A stretch of DNA of 64,000 bases from Planctomycetia bacterium (lineage in GTDB: Bacteria > Planctomycetota > Planctomycetia > Pirellulales > JACPPG01): contig JACPPG010000030.1 in NCBI GenBank assembly GCA_016191115.1, forward strand, positions 62,001-126,000. Direction: 5' to 3'. How positions within the stretch are numbered: the first letter of the stretch is position 1; each line of letters opens with the position of its first letter. This document shows, one piece after another, positions 17,786 through 26,787 of the stretch. The notes beneath the pieces are model-generated. The model had not been told where the DNA came from and made no database searches. It saw only the letters and a list, made by a program, of their open reading frames with translations. Both the position numbers and the translations under genes were made by a program.

Positions 17786-20700
17786 ATGGCTCACCCGCTC
17801 ACCCAGCAGCTCGAACGACTTCGCCGCCGCGCCCGGGGGTTTGTTATCCGCGAGGCAACGGCGCGGGCCGTGCTGGTCGTAGTCTTGACGGCGGCGCTTT
17901 TGGCCCTGGCCGACTACCTGGTCCATATCCAGGATCGTGGCCTGCGCGCGATTCTCACCCTGGCGGCACTAGCCGCGTGCGCCGTGGGAGTGCGCCGTGT
18001 CGCACGCGCCATCCGCGGTAGCCGGTATCGTCCCGTGCAAGTAGCGCAATGCGTCGAGCGGTTGCATCCTGGCTTGAGGGGATCGCTCGCCAGCGCCATC
18101 GAGTTCTTGCAGGAACGGGAAGATGATCCGCGCGCGGGATCTCCCGACCTGCGCCGGGCCGTTGTCGCCCTGGCAACGGCCGAGGTTGAGCGGCTTGATC
18201 TTGCCAGCACGATTGACGCCCGGCCCGCTCGGCGGGCGATGCTCCTTGCTGGCGCGGTCGTGGCAATGGTCGCGCTTTTGGCCCTGTTCGATCTGGCGGC
18301 CGCCCGGACCGCGATCGTACGTCTCGCCAATCCACTCAACGACGCGGAGTGGCCGCGGGCGAATCGCCTGGTCATCGCCCAACCGGTCGAGCGGTTGCCA
18401 TTGGGTCAGACGTTTGAGGTCCGGGTGGTGGACGCGGCCGGCGCCCCCTTGCCGGACGACGTGGCGATGCACTACCGCTTCGCCGATCCTGACGGCGGCA
18501 CGACCGAGGAAGTCGAGCCGATGCAGTTGGTGAACGGGATGCTGCTCGCGCGGCGCGAGAGGGTCGAGCGGCCGTTTGAATACCGCGCGGCGGGAGGCGA
18601 CGACCACGCCATGCCCTGGACGCACCTGGAAGTCGTCGAGCCACCAGAACTGCGCGACGCGTCGGTTACGTTGAGCTTCCCCGACTACACCGGATGGCCG
18701 GACCGGTCGGGCGAGCTTCATGTGCGCGGCATCGCGGGCGCCAAGGTCAGTATCCTTGCCACGACCACGAAGCCGCTGCGGTCAGCGACCGTGCGCACGG
18801 ACGACGAAGAGGACGTTGCGGCGGCGGTCAGTCAGGATGGCTATCATTTCACGGCGCCTGCCGACGCGGAACACGAGATGATCGTCCGCAAGTCGGGGAC
18901 GTACCGCTTCGATCTTGTGGATCGCGAGGGATTTCCAAGCGCAGCGGGTCCCCAGTACGAGATCCGAGCCGTGCCCGATGCCGCGCCCGCGGTCGAGATC
19001 CAGGAGCCGAAAGCGAACATCTTTGTTACGCCCGATGCCACCGTCCCACTAGCGCTTCTGGCCACGGATGACCTGGCGATCCAGCGAATCGACTTGGTCT
19101 ACTTACGCTCCGACCAGTCGGACCGCGGCGCGGCGACGATTTTGCTCGACGTGGGGCCCGACCGCGTTTCACCTGAGCTTGCCCGCGCGTCGTCCGCCGA
19201 AGGCTACGCGGGCGACCGGCGCGAACTCTCGCACGATTGGGAGCTTAAGGCTTTGGGCCTCTCACCCGGCACGCAAATGACCTTTCACGCCGCGGCCACC
19301 GACTACCTTCCGCAAACCGCGCAGAGCTTCCCGCGCCGGCTTTCGGTCGTCACGCCCGAGGAGATTCAGGACTTGCTTGCCGACCGCCAAGCAGGCATCT
19401 TCCACGAGCTGGCCCGCGTGTTAGAACTGCAGCGGAACGCCCGCACGCACGTTGCCGGTCTAGAGACGCAGCTTGACCAGACGGGCAAGCTCACCAAGCC
19501 GGACGTCGACGCGCTACAGGGCGCCGGGCTCAATCAGCAGCAAGTCGACCGCGAATTATCGAGTGACAGCGAAGGCGTTCGCGCCCAGATCGTCGACTTT
19601 CTGACCCAGTTGAGAATCAACAAGGTCGATGGCCCCGATACTTCTCGTGAGATGCAAGACATGCTCGCCGAGCTCGCGCGACTGTCGCAAGGGCCTCTGC
19701 CAGAAGCCGCCCGCGAGCTGACCGTTGCCACCAAGGCCGCGCAGGTCGACGCGCAGGAGCCGAAGTCCGACGCGGACGGCACGTCGCTCGGCGGCGCGCT
19801 CAAGGCCGCCGGCGGCGCACAGGACGAAGTGATCGCATCGCTCGAGCGGATGATTGCCGACGTCGAGAAGTGGGTCAACTACCGGCACTTCCACCGCGAG
19901 ATCGGTCAGTTGGCGAAGACGCAGGAAGAGATCGCCGAAGAAACCGCGGCCGCCGCTCAGCGAACGCTTACCCGGACGCTTGAGGACCTCGATGCACAGC
20001 AGCGCGCCGATTTGCAAAAGCTGGCGCAGAGGCAACTCGAGCTGGCGCGCCGCCTGGATCGGCTCGAGCAAAGGATGGACGACACGGCCGCCGCCGCCCG
20101 GCAGGACGACCCGCTCGTGGCCGACACCGTGGCCGACGCGCTTGCGCATGCCCGCGACGCCGGCGTGTCCGAGGCGATGCGGACCACGGGCCAAAACGTC
20201 GAACAGAATAAATTGGGCCAGGCGATCGAGAGCCAGAAGAAGGTGGTCGATGATCTGCGCGAGCTATTGGACATCTTGTCGAACCGGCGCGAGCACGAGC
20301 TGGGCCGGTTGGTGAAGAAACTGCGCGAGGCCGAGGCGAAGCTGGCGCAACTGGCCGCCGAGCATGAGGGCCTGCGGAAGAAACTTGCCGCCGCCGCGGA
20401 GCAAAGCGACGAAGAGGCCCGCCGCCGTGAGTTGGAGCGGCTCACCCGGCAAGAGCGGGACCTCGAAGAGGAAGTCGCCCGCTTCGCCCGCCAGCTCGAA
20501 CGATTGCAGGCCGACAAGGCGAGCGCGACCGCGGCCAAGGCCGGCGGCAAGATGGGCGAGGCGGGCCGCAGCGGCAGCGCCGGCGACGCCGCGGAGGCGG
20601 CGCGACAGGCCGCCGACGCCCAGCAGGACCTTGAAGAGGCCCAGCAGCAACTGGCCGACCAGCGCCGCCAGGCCGAGGTCGACCTGGCCCAGGAGCAATT

Positions 20701-21412
20701 GGCTCGCATGGAAGACGCCGTCGCCAGCATGCGCACGCGCCAGGAAAAGCTCATCGAGGAGACCCGGCACTACGAACAGGCGCGGGTCGCGCGGGGGAAC
20801 CTCACGCGGACCGAGGCTGCCAGCGTGCGCGAAATGGCCCGGCAGCAGCTCGGCCTGCGCGACGAATCGCACCAATTGGCCGAGACGCTGTCAGGGGCCG
20901 AGGTCTTCCAGTTTGCGCTTGGCGCGGCCGAAAACGACATGACGCAAGCGGCTGCGCGTTTGGACCAGCGCGACACAGGGGATGAAGCAGTGCGGGCAGA
21001 GTCGAGCGCGCTAGCGCGGCTCGAACAGCTTCTGGCGGCACTCGCGCCCGAGGAAGGCCGTCCGCAGGAGCCCTCCGAGGGACAGGCGGGAGAAGGGCAG
21101 GGGGGTGGGGGGCAGCAGCAGGGGGCGGTCCGTTCGGTCGCCGAGCTGAAACTGCTAAAATTGATCCAGGAGCAAATCAACCGTCGTACCCAGGCGCTGG
21201 ACGAAGCCCGTCGCGAATCGATCGAGCTATCGGCCGAACAGGAGCGCGAATACGCGGCGTTGAGCCAGGAGCAGGGCAAGCTGGCCGATATGATCGCGAA
21301 CATGATGCAAGTTGCCGACGAAAAGCCGGAGGACGATCCCGAGCGCTTGCCCGACCTGCGGCAAGCGCCGGACGTTCCGCCTGACCGCGAGGCGCCGGAG
21401 GAGAAGCCATGA
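17786..21412 (+). CDS. Giant coiled-coil membrane protein (DUF4175-like)
   Basis: A 1208-aa protein. Hydrophobic helices at about 30-48, 53-70 and 150-172 are followed by a periplasmic beta-rich region (about 180-520, with PELRDASVTLSFPDYTGWPDRSGELHVRGI). From about residue 590 it is almost continuous heptad-rich coiled coil (for example LVKKLREAEAKLAQLAAEHEGLRKKL and RRELERLTRQERDLEEEVARFARQLERLQ), with a Gly-rich break near 1120. The layout resembles TIGR02302/DUF4175 proteins. The ATG at 17786 follows the vWA gene by 41 bp and the stop overlaps the next ATG (ATGA). Its abundance of coils suggests a structural or scaffolding envelope role; the function is unknown. Confidence 0.85.
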   Translation: MAHPLTQQLERLRRRARGFVIREATARAVLVVVLTAALLALADYLVHIQDRGLRAILTLAALAACAVGVRRVARAIRGSRYRPVQVAQCVERLHPGLRGSLASAIEFLQEREDDPRAGSPDLRRAVVALATAEVERLDLASTIDARPARRAMLLAGAVVAMVALLALFDLAAARTAIVRLANPLNDAEWPRANRLVIAQPVERLPLGQTFEVRVVDAAGAPLPDDVAMHYRFADPDGGTTEEVEPMQLVNGMLLARRERVERPFEYRAAGGDDHAMPWTHLEVVEPPELRDASVTLSFPDYTGWPDRSGELHVRGIAGAKVSILATTTKPLRSATVRTDDEEDVAAAVSQDGYHFTAPADAEHEMIVRKSGTYRFDLVDREGFPSAAGPQYEIRAVPDAAPAVEIQEPKANIFVTPDATVPLALLATDDLAIQRIDLVYLRSDQSDRGAATILLDVGPDRVSPELARASSAEGYAGDRRELSHDWELKALGLSPGTQMTFHAAATDYLPQTAQSFPRRLSVVTPEEIQDLLADRQAGIFHELARVLELQRNARTHVAGLETQLDQTGKLTKPDVDALQGAGLNQQQVDRELSSDSEGVRAQIVDFLTQLRINKVDGPDTSREMQDMLAELARLSQGPLPEAARELTVATKAAQVDAQEPKSDADGTSLGGALKAAGGAQDEVIASLERMIADVEKWVNYRHFHREIGQLAKTQEEIAEETAAAAQRTLTRTLEDLDAQQRADLQKLAQRQLELARRLDRLEQRMDDTAAAARQDDPLVADTVADALAHARDAGVSEAMRTTGQNVEQNKLGQAIESQKKVVDDLRELLDILSNRREHELGRLVKKLREAEAKLAQLAAEHEGLRKKLAAAAEQSDEEARRRELERLTRQERDLEEEVARFARQLERLQADKASATAAKAGGKMGEAGRSGSAGDAAEAARQAADAQQDLEEAQQQLADQRRQAEVDLAQEQLARMEDAVASMRTRQEKLIEETRHYEQARVARGNLTRTEAASVREMARQQLGLRDESHQLAETLSGAEVFQFALGAAENDMTQAAARLDQRDTGDEAVRAESSALARLEQLLAALAPEEGRPQEPSEGQAGEGQGGGGQQQGAVRSVAELKLLKLIQEQINRRTQALDEARRESIELSAEQEREYAALSQEQGKLADMIANMMQVADEKPEDDPERLPDLRQAPDVPPDREAPEEKP

Positions 21413-22212
21413 GTCGTTTACCAAGTTCTGGTTGGCTCGCCTGCGCGACGACTATTGTGGCGCTGGTTGGCCCCCGTGTGGCGATGGCCGATGACAAGGC
21501 GCCGCTCAACCAGCGTACGTCAAGCACGAAAGACGCGTCTGCCGTCAAGTCACTCGACGACGAATTGCTCAAGGACCTCGGACCTGATCCGCTTGGCGGG
21601 GACGCGGCCGCGCCGGCCGGCGCCGCCCGCAAGCCGGCTGGCGCGAGAAGCGATAAAGCCACGAGCGACGGCGACGCGCTGGATCGCGAACTCCTCAAGG
21701 GCCTTGGCGACGGGGAAGACCTCGGCCCGCCGGGCGAGCAGGATCCGCTGACGCGATTGAACAACAAGATGCGCGAGGTCGAGTCGCTCATGGCCCGATC
21801 TCGCTCCGACGATTCCACACAGCGGCTGCAAACCGAGATCATTCGCGACCTGGACGACCTGATCAAGGAGGCACGGAAACAATGCCAAGGAGGCAACTCC
21901 TCGTCCTCAAGCGGCAAGGGGCAAAAACAGGCCACGCGCCGCCGAGATTCCTCGCAGCCCGGCCGGCAGTCGCAGGCCAACCGCCCGGGCGACAACGCGG
22001 CGCGCCAGAGCAGGGCAGGGACGCGCGAGGACGCGACGGCCAAGCCGGACCTGTCCGACATTCGTGAGTTGCTCAAGGGAGTGTGGGGACGGCTGCCCGA
22101 GCGCGACCGCGAGCAGATGCTGCAATCGTACGAAGAGCAGTTCCTGCCCAAATACGAGCAAATGATCGCCGATTACTTCCGTTCGATCGCCGAGCAACAA
22201 AAGAAGCGGTAG
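21409..22212 (+). CDS. Secreted protein of the MoxR/vWA cluster, unknown function
   Basis: A 267-aa protein with a signal peptide (about 1-27, ending GPRVAMADD). Two copies of a short acidic motif occur: DDELLKDLGPDPLGG and DRELLKGLGDGEDLG. A helical segment LTRLNNKMREVESLMARS follows, then a Ser/Gln/Arg-rich linker and a conserved-looking C-terminus (DIRELLKGVWGRLPERDREQMLQSYEEQFLPKYEQMIADYFRSIAEQ). The start overlaps the stop of the coiled-coil gene, so they are probably partners. I do not recognise a named domain; comparable genes occur at this position in other planctomycetes as far as I recall. Confidence 0.78.
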   Translation: MSRLPSSGWLACATTIVALVGPRVAMADDKAPLNQRTSSTKDASAVKSLDDELLKDLGPDPLGGDAAAPAGAARKPAGARSDKATSDGDALDRELLKGLGDGEDLGPPGEQDPLTRLNNKMREVESLMARSRSDDSTQRLQTEIIRDLDDLIKEARKQCQGGNSSSSSGKGQKQATRRRDSSQPGRQSQANRPGDNAARQSRAGTREDATAKPDLSDIRELLKGVWGRLPERDREQMLQSYEEQFLPKYEQMIADYFRSIAEQQKKR

Positions 22213-22243
22213 GGGATAAGCGCGTGCAGGGGCAAGACCAGCG

Positions 22244-22267
22244 AGCCCACGGGTTTATCCCGTGGGT
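22244..22267. repeat. Short palindrome GCCCACGGG/CCCGTGGGT
   Basis: A hairpin with 9-bp arms and a TTTAT loop between two genes of the cluster. The motif is a REP-like unit of the kind scattered through planctomycete genomes. Confidence 0.55.
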
Positions 22268-22313
22268 CCGGGAATCCGCCGAGGACTCCCACGACTCCAG
22301 GAGGGCCGAAGAC

Positions 22314-23375
22314 ATGGATCGCCTCACGCGGCTTTGCCGGACATGCGCCTGGATCGCGCTTGTGTCCGCGCCGCTGGTCTTATCGCGGGGCGCCGCGGCG
22401 GCGCCGCGGGTAGACGACGTGGATCGCTCGGGCATTGAGCTCATGAATCCATCGAGCATCCGCGCCGTCGAGCGGGGGCTATCCTATCTGGCCGATCGGC
22501 AGCGCGACGACGGATCGTTCGGCTCCGGCGGATGGAGCCGCAACGTCGCCGTCTGCGCGCTGTCGGGCATGGCCTTCGTGGCCTCCGGCAGCACCCCCGA
22601 CGAAGGGCCCTACGGCGAGAAGGTGGCCCACTGCATCGACTTTTTGCTCAACAACACTGGCGATGAAGGCTTCGTGCACGTGCCCGACGACACGGGGCAT
22701 GGACCGATGTACGGGCACGGGTTCGCCACGTTGTTTCTGGCCGAGACGTACGGCATGACGATGCGGCCGGACATGCGCGAGAAATTGACCAAGGCTGTGA
22801 ACCTGATCGTCGACACGCAGAACGCCGAAGGGGGGTGGCGCTACCAGCCGCAGCGCCGTGACGCCGACATCTCGGTTACCATCTGCCAGGTGATGGCGCT
22901 CCGCTCAGCGCGGAACGCCGGCCTGTACGTGCCGCCGCGAACGATCGAACGGTGCATTGAGTACGTCAAGCGCAGCCAGAACGCCGACGGCGGGTTCATG
23001 TATATGCTGCAGCAGGGCGGCCCCAGCGCGTTTCCGCGCACGGCTGCGGGCGTGGTCGCACTCTATAGCGCCGGCGTCTACGAGGGGCCGGCCGTTCAAA
23101 AGGGGCTCACCTACTTGATGGACAGCCTGCCGCGCGGCAACGTGCTCAACCGCGACAGTCACTACTTCTACGGCCACTACTACGCCGTGCAGGCCATGTG
23201 GCACGCCGGCGGCGAAAAGTGGCGGGCCTGGTATCCGGCGATTCGCGATGAGCTTTTGGCCCGGCAGCGCGAGGACGGCTCGTGGATGGACTCGATCTGC
23301 CCCGAATACGGCACAGCGATGGCGTGCATCATCTTGCAGATGCCCACTAACTACTTGCCCATCTTTCAGCGGTAG
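22314..23375 (+). CDS. Secreted prenyltransferase/squalene-oxidase-repeat (terpenoid cyclase fold) protein
   Basis: A 353-aa exported protein. A signal peptide (about 1-26) is followed by alpha/alpha-toroid repeats recognisable as IRAVERGLSYLADRQRDDGSFG, IVDTQNAEGGWRYQPQ, CIEYVKRSQNADGGFMYM and LLARQREDGSWMD (the QxxDGxW/F motif). There is no DxDD cyclase motif, so a catalytic terpene cyclase is unlikely; such proteins act as binding scaffolds. The ATG at 22314 has AGGAGG 9 bp upstream; upstream open frame is repeat sequence. It continues the MoxR/vWA cluster. Confidence 0.86.
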   Translation: MDRLTRLCRTCAWIALVSAPLVLSRGAAAAPRVDDVDRSGIELMNPSSIRAVERGLSYLADRQRDDGSFGSGGWSRNVAVCALSGMAFVASGSTPDEGPYGEKVAHCIDFLLNNTGDEGFVHVPDDTGHGPMYGHGFATLFLAETYGMTMRPDMREKLTKAVNLIVDTQNAEGGWRYQPQRRDADISVTICQVMALRSARNAGLYVPPRTIERCIEYVKRSQNADGGFMYMLQQGGPSAFPRTAAGVVALYSAGVYEGPAVQKGLTYLMDSLPRGNVLNRDSHYFYGHYYAVQAMWHAGGEKWRAWYPAIRDELLARQREDGSWMDSICPEYGTAMACIILQMPTNYLPIFQR

Positions 23376-23394
23376 ATGAGACGTCTCGGGATGA

Positions 23395-23625
23395 ATCATG
23401 GGCGTTCAAGCCCCGATAAGGGGCGGCGGCGTGCAGCCCTGGGCGTAAGCCCTGGGGTCGCCGTTCACACGAATTCTCCGAAGCCCCGACGGGGCGACGG
23501 AATGAGACGCGCGCAGTCCTCGCGCGGCAGTTCGGCGTCGCCCCTATCGGGGCTCGCGATTGGGATTGTCCGCCGTCTCCGGGGGCTGACGCCCGGCTCC
23601 ACGCCGTCGCCGCTTGCGCGGCCGA
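23395..23625. repeat. Cluster of short palindromes (CCCCGACGGGG, GGGCGTAAGCCC types)
   Basis: Several hairpin units stand in a row: GCCCCGATAAGGGGC, CCCTGGGCGTAAGCCCTGGGG, AGCCCCGACGGGGCG, GCCCCTATCGGGGC and CCGGGGGCTGACGCCCGG. Such clusters are widespread in planctomycetes and several other phyla and often produce spurious proteins. The frame of the next gene is open through the cluster, but that part is not believed to be coding. Confidence 0.7.
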
Positions 23626-23636
23626 AGAGGGCCGGT

Positions 23637-24818
23637 GTGCCACGGCTTGTTCGTCAAGCCGTGCTGGCCTTGATAGCGGCCCTCCTCGCGCCGCTTGGTG
23701 CATCGGCCGCGACTGTCGTCCCGGCGACCGGCGCGCGGTTCGAGGCGCAGCTTGCCGCCATTGCGTCCGATGGCCAGGTGACCTTCAAGACCGCGGACGC
23801 GGCGCAGTCGATTCCCCTTGCGGACCTCGTGACGTGGGGCGCGCTCGTAGAGCCGGGGCGGGGCGTGCAAGTGCTACTCGCGTCCGGCGGTCTTGTCGTG
23901 GCCGACTCCGTACGCACAGAGGCGGAAAGCCTCGCCATCGACTCGGCCTTGCTAGGCCGACAGACCATTCCATTGGAGCTCATTTCCGGGATCGTCCTTC
24001 AGTCGCCGCTCGAGGTTCAGGACCGGGACCGGCTGGCGGCCCGGCTGCTCGAAAAACGCGAGCGGGCCGACCGGCTGCTCTTGGCCAACGGCGACCAACT
24101 GGCCGGCAATCTGTTGGCCATTACCGACAAGGCGGTCGACTTCGAGACGGCCGGCCAGAAGCTCACGGTCGAACTGGCCAAGGTGGCTGCCATCGCCTTC
24201 GACCCGTCGCTGGCTGCCGCCGATAGGGCAGGGGACCAGCGCGTGCTGGTCGGGCTGTCCGACGGCAGCCGCATCAGCGCCACGCGGATCGCGATTGCCG
24301 GGCAGCGCGTCGCGCTCTCGCTCGACGGTCGCGCGCCGTGGGAATGCCCGGCCGACGCGATCGTGTTCCTGCAGCCTCTGGTCGGCAGGGCGAGGTATCT
24401 CTCGGACCTTTCGGCTGAAAGCTACCGCCATCTGCCGTACCTGAGCCTTTCGTGGCCGTACCGCAACGACGCGAACGTGACTGGCACCCAACTTCGCGCT
24501 CTCGGGCACCCGTACGCCAAGGGCATCGGCATGCACAGCGCCGGGCGGCTCACGTACAGGCTGGACAAGCGATACCGCGCGTTCGACGCCGATATCGCGC
24601 TCGACGACCAGGTGGGCCGCGGCGGCTCGGTCGTGTTCGCGGTCTACGCCGACGACAAGCTCGCGTTCAAAAGCGAAGTAATCCGCGGCGGCGCCCCTCC
24701 GGTGCCGGTCCACGTGGACGCCACCGGCGCGCGGCGCTTGAGCCTGATCGTCGAATACGCCGACAAAGGGGACGAGCTGGACCGCGCTGATTGGCTCAAC
24801 GCGCGGGTGGTGGAGTAG
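23637..24818 (+). CDS. Secreted NPCBM-domain protein
   Basis: A 393-aa protein. A signal peptide (VRQAVLALIAALLAPLGASAA) is followed by an all-beta region (about 30-255; FEAQLAAIASDGQVTFKTADAAQSIPLADLVTWGA, and a repeated unit LANGDQLAGNLLAITDKAVDFETAGQ). The C-terminus (about 260-393) is an NPCBM carbohydrate-binding module: LRALGHPYAKGIGMHSAGRLTYRLDKRYRAF and IALDDQVGRGGSVVFAVYADDK. The GTG at 23637 with GAGG 6 bp upstream is chosen; the longer open frame from 23376 is palindromic repeat sequence. It is probably attached to cell-surface glycans; last gene of the co-directional cluster. Confidence 0.84.
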   Translation: MPRLVRQAVLALIAALLAPLGASAATVVPATGARFEAQLAAIASDGQVTFKTADAAQSIPLADLVTWGALVEPGRGVQVLLASGGLVVADSVRTEAESLAIDSALLGRQTIPLELISGIVLQSPLEVQDRDRLAARLLEKRERADRLLLANGDQLAGNLLAITDKAVDFETAGQKLTVELAKVAAIAFDPSLAAADRAGDQRVLVGLSDGSRISATRIAIAGQRVALSLDGRAPWECPADAIVFLQPLVGRARYLSDLSAESYRHLPYLSLSWPYRNDANVTGTQLRALGHPYAKGIGMHSAGRLTYRLDKRYRAFDADIALDDQVGRGGSVVFAVYADDKLAFKSEVIRGGAPPVPVHVDATGARRLSLIVEYADKGDELDRADWLNARVVE

Positions 24819-24830
24819 GGGCGTCCCACG

Positions 24831-25136
24831 TTATCTCCGATCGCGCCAGTAGTCTTCCCGGCGGCGACTATGCGCGATCGCGAGAATGCGGATCTCCAAA
24901 TCAACAAGCTCGTAGATCACAACGTAGGGAAATCGGTTCACCACAACACGGCGGATCCCTTCGTCATCCGGCATTGTTTCCAATCGCCCAAAGCGGTGGG
25001 GATCAGTTCGGATTCTCTGAAAAGCTGCATCCACCTCCGTGAGGAAATCAACAGCCAGACCTCGCTGGCGACTTTCGTACTACCGGGCGGCTTCGCGCAG
25101 TTCTTTTTCCGCAGCCGCCTCGATACGCAGCTTCAT
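24831..25136 (-). pseudogene. RelE/ParE-family toxin interrupted by an amber codon
   Basis: Read from the ATG at 25136, the frame gives MKLRIEAAAEKELREAAR, then TAG (25080-25082), then YESRQRGLAVDFLTEVDAAF and on to RRVVVNRFPYVVIYELVDLEIRILAIAHSRRREDYWRDR. The frame is the same on both sides, and the TAG stands exactly where ParE proteins have the first Tyr of the usual YYE. Without the stop the product would be 101 aa, a normal ParE length. The ATG overlaps the antitoxin stop (ATGA). The toxin would bind DNA gyrase or act as a ribosome-dependent RNase; here it is probably dead, or made only with suppression of the amber codon. An internal GTG at 25034 could start a 67-aa fragment. Confidence 0.85.
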
Positions 25137-25378
25137 GTCGGCCCCTTGTTGGCGATCGTTTGCCGAAGCTCTGCGAGCACTTCATCCCAGTCGCGAAGTG
25201 TTGTACGACCTTCTCGAATTGCGTCACGACGACGCCGGATTTCGTTGGCCAAAGACTCGTCGACGTCCTCGTCCATGCTCCCCGGCTCCAGGCTCAAGAG
25301 TAACTGGTGTGCAAGCTCAGCCCGCTCGCTCAAATTCAGAGACAAAGCTGCCGTAAGAACGTCGGATAAGGACGACAT
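25133..25378 (-). CDS. Addiction-module antitoxin (TIGR02574-like)
   Basis: An 81-aa acidic protein: MSSLSDVLTAALSLNLSERA, then ELAHQLLLSLEPG and a charged C-terminus with DVDESLANEIRRRRDAIREG and WDEVLAELRQ. This is the usual layout of the short antitoxins found upstream of ParE/RelE toxins. The ATG at 25378 has AGGAGAG upstream on the minus strand. Its stop overlaps the toxin start by 4 bp. As the toxin is interrupted, this antitoxin may persist alone. Confidence 0.83.
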   Translation of the reverse strand: MSSLSDVLTAALSLNLSERAELAHQLLLSLEPGSMDEDVDESLANEIRRRRDAIREGRTTLRDWDEVLAELRQTIANKGPT

Positions 25379-25472
25379 GGGCCTTCTCTCCTGATGCTGT
25401 ACAGCCGGCGCGGGCACTAGCGGACGTCACCAATTGTAGCCTGGGTACTGTGCGATTTGGAGAGCACGTACC

Positions 25473-26678
25473 TCACGCCCCATATTTCCCCAATCGCCCG
25501 GCGTTCGCCAGCATTAGCGGCATCAGGTATTTCGCCTCGAACGTTCCCATGCCGCCGCGCAGGCATTCCCGCTCGCCGAAGGTCTCGCAATGATCGGGGC
25601 GGCACGCGTCGGACACGAGCACCGTCGGCACCGGGTGCCAACTGTGCGACCGCAAAAAGCTGGGCGTGCTGTGATCGCCCGTCACCGCGAGCACCGTGGG
25701 GTGCAGGGCCGTGATCCGCGGCACGATCGCGTCCAATTCCTCGATGCGGTGCACCTTGGCCTGAAAGTCGCCGTCCTCGCCCGTGCTGTCGGTGTACTTG
25801 AAGTGGATAAAGAAGAAGTCGAAGTTGGCCCACTGCTCTTCGAGCACCTGCATCTGTTCATCAAGCGTGCGCGCCTGGCCGACAAGCCGCATGCCGACCA
25901 GCCGGGCGAGCCCCTTGTACATCGGATAGACGGCGATCGCCGCCGCCCGCAGGCCATAGACTTCCTCGAACGAGGGCAGGGCGGGGCGTTCGGAAAAGCC
26001 GCGCAAGGTAAGCCCGTTCGCCTTCGGCTGATCGGCCAGGATCCGCCGCGCCTGGACGACGAACTCGCGGGCCACTTCCGCCGTTTTCTTGCTATTCGCG
26101 TCCGCTGCTTGTGGGTCCAATGGCGGTACGCCGGTGGCCTGCGGATCAGTGTCGTGCACGTTGCCGCCCAGCCCGGGTGCCCGAAACACAACGACGAAGC
26201 GGTGCTCCTTCACGGGCTCGACGAACACTTCGACGCCGGGAATCCTGACCTCGCGGAGCTTCACGGCCAAGGGGGCGCTTTCCTCGGTGGCGATCCGTCC
26301 GGCGCGGCGATCAGTAATCAGCCCTGCGGCATCCAGCGTGCAGAAGTTGCCGCGCGCGGCGACATCCTCGGGCCCAAGCGCAAAGCCGATGCCTGTCGCC
26401 TCGAGCGCGCCGCGGCCGATGACGTACTCGAGGGGGTCGTATCCGAAGAGCGCCAGGTGCCCCGGCCCGCTCCCGGGCGTGATGCCGGGCTTAACGGGGA
26501 TGCTACCGCCGAGCACGCCGCGCCGCGCCAGGGCGTCGAGCCGCGGAGTTTTGGCGGTCTCGAGCTCGGTCATTCCGCCCGACTGGAACGGCAGCCCGCC
26601 CAGCCCGTCGGCCACGAGCATGACGATCTTCGAGTCGTTGCGGACGTGCAAGCTGCGCGTCAGGTCGTGCATGTCCAT
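25473..26678 (-). CDS. apgM: Cofactor-independent phosphoglycerate mutase (archaeal ApgM type)
   Basis: A 401-aa alkaline-phosphatase-superfamily enzyme that interconverts 2- and 3-phosphoglycerate. Metal site residues appear in MLVADGLGGLP (D24) and VLAVTGDHSTPS; the catalytic serine is S70 in GITPGSGPGHLALFGYDP; the insert YVIGRGALEATGIG and the KYTDSTGEDGDFQAKVHRIEELD segment are typical of the ApgM class. ATG at 26678. It stands alone, divergent from glucose-6-phosphate isomerase 356 bp away, which makes a two-gene glycolytic neighbourhood. Confidence 0.92.
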   Translation of the reverse strand: MDMHDLTRSLHVRNDSKIVMLVADGLGGLPFQSGGMTELETAKTPRLDALARRGVLGGSIPVKPGITPGSGPGHLALFGYDPLEYVIGRGALEATGIGFALGPEDVAARGNFCTLDAAGLITDRRAGRIATEESAPLAVKLREVRIPGVEVFVEPVKEHRFVVVFRAPGLGGNVHDTDPQATGVPPLDPQAADANSKKTAEVAREFVVQARRILADQPKANGLTLRGFSERPALPSFEEVYGLRAAAIAVYPMYKGLARLVGMRLVGQARTLDEQMQVLEEQWANFDFFFIHFKYTDSTGEDGDFQAKVHRIEELDAIVPRITALHPTVLAVTGDHSTPSFLRSHSWHPVPTVLVSDACRPDHCETFGERECLRGGMGTFEAKYLMPLMLANAGRLGKYGA

Positions 26679-26787
26679 CGTTCAGAATCCTAGCGTCGCA
26701 CGGGAAATGGTCCGGTGAGCGAGTTGCGACCCCCTTGTGGTAGCACAACGGGGTCGATTGGCAAGTAGGCGAAGCGGAAGAAGTGGA

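Noticed and set aside
22314-23375. Squalene-hopene or oxidosqualene cyclase
   Set aside because: The repeat fold is present, but the catalytic DxDD motif and the size of true cyclases (about 630 aa) are lacking, and it has a signal peptide.
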